Position numbers and translations under genes: made by a program. 17,854 bases of DNA, from assembly GCA_027024125.1 (NCBI GenBank), contig JALVSV010000131.1, positions 1 through 17,854 on the forward strand, in the 5' to 3' direction. The notes beneath the pieces were generated by a model that was not told the origin of the DNA, did not search any database, and saw only the letters and a program-made list of their open reading frames with translations. This document shows positions 14,730-17,854 of the stretch, piece by piece (position 1 is the stretch's first letter; every line of letters starts with the position of its first letter). The DNA comes from Methylothermaceae bacterium. GTDB taxonomy: Bacteria; Pseudomonadota; Gammaproteobacteria; Methylococcales; Methylothermaceae.

Positions 14730-15763
14730 GATGCACCTCCTTGAAGATACTTGGTAAATGCCGAGGTAGGACGTTCAATAAAACCATCGCTTTCTTTGAT
14801 GATAAAAAGCGCCTTGATATCCCCTTTTTCCGCCTTGTCAAAGCCTTTGTCTGGCCCCAAGACCATCAATGCGGTCGCCAAGGCATCGGCGTTACTGGTA
14901 GTATGACTCAACACCGTCACCGATGCCAGACAATGGGCAATAGGTCGACCGGTTCTTGGATCGATGGTGTGAGAAAAACGGCGGCCTTCCACCTCAAAAT
15001 AGTTACGATAATCCCCTGATGTCGCCACCGAAATATCGGTGATTGACAATACTTCCGCCACTTCACGAACTTTGGTCACTGGCTTTTCTATGGCAATACG
15101 CCAAGGACCACCCCGTGGACTGACCCCGCGAAGACGCAACTCACCACCAATCTCCACCATGTAATCGTGAATCCCCAGGCTTTCAAGATAAAGACCCAGC
15201 TTGTCAACTGCATAGCCCTTGGCAATGGCCGACAGGTCGATATATAGCTCGGGTATTCGTTTGGCCAGAGATGGCGGTTGAAGGCGAACTGCCAGGTAGT
15301 GATAGCCGATACGTTCCATGGCCGCCTTGATTTTTTCATCCGGTGGTGCTTGCTGAATCCGTTGATCCGGACCAAAGCCCCACAGATTCACCAGGGGACC
15401 TACCGTGACATCGAACGCACCACCACTCCAGCGACTGATCTCCAATGCTTCTGCAACCAGTGTGGCCAGATCCTCCGATACAGGTTGCCAGTTGGTGTCA
15501 TGGCTGCGATTGAAACGCGATAGCTCAGAATCCTGACGATAGGTGGACATGGTCTTGTCCACTTCATCAATCCGCTGATCGAGTTCATCCTTGAGTCGAT
15601 CGAGATCCAGCTCCGGAGGCATTCGACTGATCTTGATGGAGAAGCTGGTTCCCAATGCCAAACCCGCGTAATGGAATTGTGCCGGCACATCGTGACGATC
15701 ACAGGCCACCACAAAAAAAACGAGGAGCACCAAGGCTCCTCGTGACAAGAAATGTTGTGGCAT
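14726..15763 (-). CDS. apbE: FAD:protein FMN transferase ApbE
   Basis: Periplasmic lipoprotein that transfers FMN from FAD to threonines of NqrB and NqrC. It has 345 residues, as expected for the family. The N-terminus MPQHFLSRGALVLLVFFVVAC has a lipobox with lipidated C21. Conserved blocks are STYRQDSELSRFN, DLSAIAKGYAVDKL, VEIGGELRLRG and SHTIDPRTGRP. The start is ATG 15763, seven bases after the nqrF stop; the open frame extends to 15814, but that would bury the signal peptide and overlap nqrF. The Shine-Dalgarno is weak (GGCGGC). A complete intrinsic terminator lies inside the signal-peptide codons (see separate entry). The stop overlaps nqrM. Confidence 0.96.
   Translation of the reverse strand: MPQHFLSRGALVLLVFFVVACDRHDVPAQFHYAGLALGTSFSIKISRMPPELDLDRLKDELDQRIDEVDKTMSTYRQDSELSRFNRSHDTNWQPVSEDLATLVAEALEISRWSGGAFDVTVGPLVNLWGFGPDQRIQQAPPDEKIKAAMERIGYHYLAVRLQPPSLAKRIPELYIDLSAIAKGYAVDKLGLYLESLGIHDYMVEIGGELRLRGVSPRGGPWRIAIEKPVTKVREVAEVLSITDISVATSGDYRNYFEVEGRRFSHTIDPRTGRPIAHCLASVTVLSHTTSNADALATALMVLGPDKGFDKAEKGDIKALFIIKESDGFIERPTSAFTKYLQGGAS
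15713..15743 (-). terminator. Intrinsic terminator inside the apbE signal-peptide codons
   Basis: On the minus strand CGAGGAGC (15742-15735), a 6-base loop CTTGGT and GCTCCTCG (15728-15721) form a perfect 8-bp stem. A flanking A-T pair extends it to 9. Eight consecutive T (15720-15713) follow directly. This is a textbook intrinsic terminator, located 28 bases past the nqrF stop and about 20 bases inside apbE. It could end most nqr transcripts after nqrF, with readthrough helped when ribosomes translate apbE. Confidence 0.75.
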
Positions 15764-15770
15764 TTGACGA

Positions 15771-16988
15771 TCAGCCGCCGAAATCGTCCAGCAGGATGTT
15801 TTCACGCTCGACACCGAGATCTTCCAGCATCTTGATGACTGCGGCGTTCATCACCGGAGGACCACACAGATAATACTCACAATCTTCCGGGGCCGGATGA
15901 TCCTTGAGGTAATTTTCATAGAGGACTTCGTGGATGAAACCGGTGTATCCGGTCCAGTTGTCCTCGGGCTTCGGTTCGGAAAGTGCCAGATACCAGCGGA
16001 AGTTGTCGTGGTCCTCCTGAAGTTTGTCAAAGTGATCCACATAGAATGCTTCGCGCAGGCTACGGGCACCGTACCAGAAGGTCATTTTGCGCTTCGACTT
16101 GAGACGGATCAGCTGGTCGAAGATATGAGAACGCATCGGAGCCATACCAGCTCCTCCACCCACGAACACCATTTCGTTATCGGTTTCACGGGCATAGAAT
16201 TCCCCGAACGGGCCGGAAATCGTCACCTTGTCACCGGGTTTCAGGTTGAAAATATAGGAGGACATTTTTCCAGGAGGCACGTCGAGACCCGGAGGAGGAG
16301 TGGCAATACGCACGTTCAACATCACGATGTCGTTTTCCAAGGGGAAATTCGCCATCGAATAGGCACGTATCACGGGTTCATCGACTTTAGACTCGATTTT
16401 CCACAAATCGTATTTGTCCCAGTCTTCACGGAATTCCTCCTCGATGTCGAAGTCGGAAAACTTCACATGATAGGGAGGACACTCGATCTGAATATAACCA
16501 CCGGCACGAAAGTCCAGGGTCTCCCCTTGCGGCAGTTCCATGACCAGTTCCTTGATGAAGGTCGCCACGTTGTGATTGGAGCGCACTGTGCATTCCCATT
16601 TTTTGACCCCAAACACTTCTTCGGGCACTTCGATCTTCATCGGCTGTTTGACCGTGACCTGACAAGCCAACCGCTCTCCTTCCCTGGCCTCACGATTGCT
16701 GATGTGGCCTGCTTCAGTTGGCAGAAGATCTCCACCCCCTTCGAGCACCCTGACCTTGCATTGGCCACAGGTACCACCCCCCCCGCAAGCAGAGGAGACG
16801 AACAGGTGATTATCTGCCAGCGCCATCAACAGCTTGGAACCCACGGGGGTTTTGATAGTCTTTTCATCGTTGATCACGATATCCACATCGCCATGGGGCA
16901 CCAGATGATTCTTGGCATAGAGGATCACCACCACCAGCGCGATGACGATCACGGTAAAAAAGAAGACGCCTAAAATGATCTCCAACAT
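15771..16988 (-). CDS. nqrF: Na+-translocating NADH:quinone reductase subunit F
   Basis: Electron-input subunit of the sodium pump, 405 residues. N-terminal membrane anchor (about 4-24). [2Fe-2S] ferredoxin domain with C68, C74, C77 and C109, matching Vibrio cholerae C70/C76/C79/C111 with a shift of two. FAD-binding RAYSMANFP at 208-216. NADH-binding region [22 protein letters not shown] and the [10 protein letters not shown] motif. Ends in the conserved LDDFGG. It oxidises NADH and passes electrons through FAD and the cluster to NqrD/E. The ATG has AAGGA six bases upstream. It follows nqrE by 15 bases and precedes apbE by 7. Confidence 0.98.
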   Translation of the reverse strand: MLEIILGVFFFTVIVIALVVVILYAKNHLVPHGDVDIVINDEKTIKTPVGSKLLMALADNHLFVSSACGGGGTCGQCKVRVLEGGGDLLPTEAGHISNREAREGERLACQVTVKQPMKIEVPEEVFGVKKWECTVRSNHNVATFIKELVMELPQGETLDFRAGGYIQIECPPYHVKFSDFDIEEEFREDWDKYDLWKIESKVDEPVIRAYSMANFPLENDIVMLNVRIATPPPGLDVPPGKMSSYIFNLKPGDKVTISGPFGEFYARETDNEMVFVGGGAGMAPMRSHIFDQLIRLKSKRKMTFWYGARSLREAFYVDHFDKLQEDHDNFRWYLALSEPKPEDNWTGYTGFIHEVLYENYLKDHPAPEDCEYYLCGPPVMNAAVIKMLEDLGVERENILLDDFGG

Positions 16989-17003
16989 GCTTGTTCCTTA
17001 GTG

Positions 17004-17612
17004 TTATAGCTGAATACCTGAAAAGGCCATGAACCCAAGTGACATGAGCCCTGCAGTGATGAATGTGATTCCAAGGCCACGCAATCCCTCAGGCACGTCG
17101 CTATATTTGAGTTTCTCCCGCACTCCGGCCATAGCCGTGATCGCCAGGGCCCAACCGAAACCACTCCCCACTCCATAGACCACGCTTTCGGTCAGGTTGT
17201 AATCACGCTCGATCATGAACAGGCTGCCTCCCAGGATGGCGCAATTCACAGTGATGAGCGGCAGAAAGATGCCCAAAGCGTGGTAGAGGGGCGGAAAGAA
17301 CCGATCCAGTACCATCTCCAGAATCTGGACGATGGCGGCAATCACTCCAATGCTGGCCAGATACACCAGAAACCCCAGATCGACATTGGGAAGTCCCAAC
17401 CAGGACAATGCCCCCTCCTTGAGCAGATAGGCATGGATCAAATGGTTGGCAGGAACCGTCAGAGTCTGCACCACCATCACGGCAATGCCAAGACCCAGCG
17501 CCGTGCTGATCTTCTTGGAGACGGCCAGGAAGGTACACATACCCAGAAAGAAGGCCAGGGCAAGATTTTCAATGAAAACCGACTTGACGAACAGGCTGAT
17601 CAAGGCTTCCAT
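17004..17612 (-). CDS. nqrE: Na+-translocating NADH:quinone reductase subunit E
   Basis: Integral membrane subunit of 202 residues (Vibrio 198) with about six hydrophobic helices. Cysteines C26 (FLGMCTFLA) and C124 (TVNCAILGG) correspond to the residues that, with two from NqrD, hold the intramembrane iron-sulfur centre. [15 protein letters not shown] and [18 protein letters not shown] are typical of the NqrE/RnfA family. Assignment to Nqr rather than Rnf rests on the adjacent nqrF, apbE and nqrM. The ATG directly abuts the TAA of nqrD with no gap, and its GGAGG lies in the last codons of nqrD. Confidence 0.97.
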   Translation of the reverse strand: MEALISLFVKSVFIENLALAFFLGMCTFLAVSKKISTALGLGIAVMVVQTLTVPANHLIHAYLLKEGALSWLGLPNVDLGFLVYLASIGVIAAIVQILEMVLDRFFPPLYHALGIFLPLITVNCAILGGSLFMIERDYNLTESVVYGVGSGFGWALAITAMAGVREKLKYSDVPEGLRGLGITFITAGLMSLGFMAFSGIQL

Positions 17613-17854
17613 TTATGCCACCTCCCCATGGGCCGGCATGATCTTGAAATCAGGTGCCTCCACTTGCTGTGGTTTCCAGGTCCTGACTGCCCAGATCAAC
17701 AGACCAATGATGAAAAAGGCGCTGGGTGGCAGCAACAGCAGGCCGTTGGGTTCGTACCAACCACCATTTTTGATCAATGGTAAAATCTCTTTCCCAAGCA
17801 GACTGCCTGAACCAAACAATTCTCTGATCACCGCGACGATGATCAGGATCAGGC
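17613..17854 (-). CDS. nqrD: Na+-translocating NADH:quinone reductase subunit D (3' end only)
   Basis: About 80 C-terminal residues of NqrD; the gene runs off the right edge. The frame continues through the GTG at 17831 to the window end as [20 protein letters not shown], so that GTG is an internal valine codon, not a start. [17 protein letters not shown] and a following transmembrane stretch ([19 protein letters not shown]) are typical of NqrD. Together with NqrE it forms the membrane pair carrying the iron-sulfur centre. The cysteines of NqrD lie outside the window. The TAA is directly followed by the nqrE start. Confidence 0.93.
   Translation of the reverse strand, partial: LILIIVAVIRELFGSGSLLGKEILPLIKNGGWYEPNGLLLLPPSAFFIIGLLIWAVRTWKPQQVEAPDFKIMPAHGEVA

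Noticed and set aside
14440..14757. 105-codon plus-strand frame starting MDAAIKPPG
   Set aside because: It starts inside a palindromic repeat and then runs antisense through nqrM; it is a by-product of repeat DNA.
15764..15814. 17-residue N-terminal extension of ApbE overlapping nqrF
   Set aside because: It would place charged and polar residues before the lipoprotein signal; ATG 15763 gives a standard signal peptide and family length.
15897..16973. 358-codon open frame on the plus strand opposite nqrF
   Set aside because: It mirrors nqrF almost entirely, its translation has no family motif, and such frames arise from codon bias of the real gene.

Overview
This window looks like a chromosomal segment of a free-living gammaproteobacterium. 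Rho, thioredoxin, HemL, AcnA, UvrC and PgsA align residue by residue, from memory, with their Escherichia coli counterparts. The trxA-rho and uvrC-pgsA gene orders are also typical of that class. A stand-alone bacteriohemerythrin, a ThiS-ThiG fusion and a Na+-NQR operon carrying its own apbE and nqrM would fit an aerobic methanotroph, sulfur oxidiser or marine-type lineage. The sequence alone does not name the genus. Almost everything here is housekeeping; I see no phage, transposase, CRISPR array, tRNA or rRNA.

Layout. Positions 5-737 (+) carry a double-CDGSH iron-sulfur protein and a CYTH triphosphatase-like protein, one base apart. They end in a perfect 19-bp hairpin that includes the CYTH stop codon. 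Facing them is a bacteriohemerythrin (793-1200, -) with a promoter that looks like a class II FNR/CRP-family site. Next come cysQ (-) and yrfG (+), a divergent nucleotide-phosphatase pair, then trxA and rho (+). Rho ends one base from the convergent hemL.

Positions 4888-8260 (-) form a tight operon: DAHP synthase, ThiS-ThiG fusion, hemL, with overlapping stop and start codons and a good sigma-70-like promoter in front. Positions 8337-13424 (-) form a second tight operon: acnA, uvrC, pgsA. A 516-base gene-free stretch follows (13425-13940), filled with inverted and tandem repeats that look like dispersed non-coding repeat elements. Then come a two-CBS-domain protein (-), a second short repeat block, and the 3' part of a Na+-translocating NADH:quinone reductase operon (nqrD partial, nqrE, nqrF, apbE, nqrM; all -) running off the right edge.

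How the genes work together. NqrD, E and F are structural subunits of the sodium pump. ApbE attaches FMN covalently to NqrB and NqrC (off the window), and NqrM is needed for iron maturation of the NqrD/NqrE site. A canonical intrinsic terminator lies inside the signal-peptide codons of apbE. It should lower, or make translation-dependent, expression of the two maturation genes relative to the pump subunits.

No wholly new multi-gene system is evident. The observations most worth following are regulatory or architectural: the apbE internal terminator, the FNR-like hemerythrin promoter, the 19-bp palindrome over the CYTH stop codon, the ThiS-ThiG fusion with an internal Gly-Gly, the pyrimidine-rich rho leader and the two repeat blocks.
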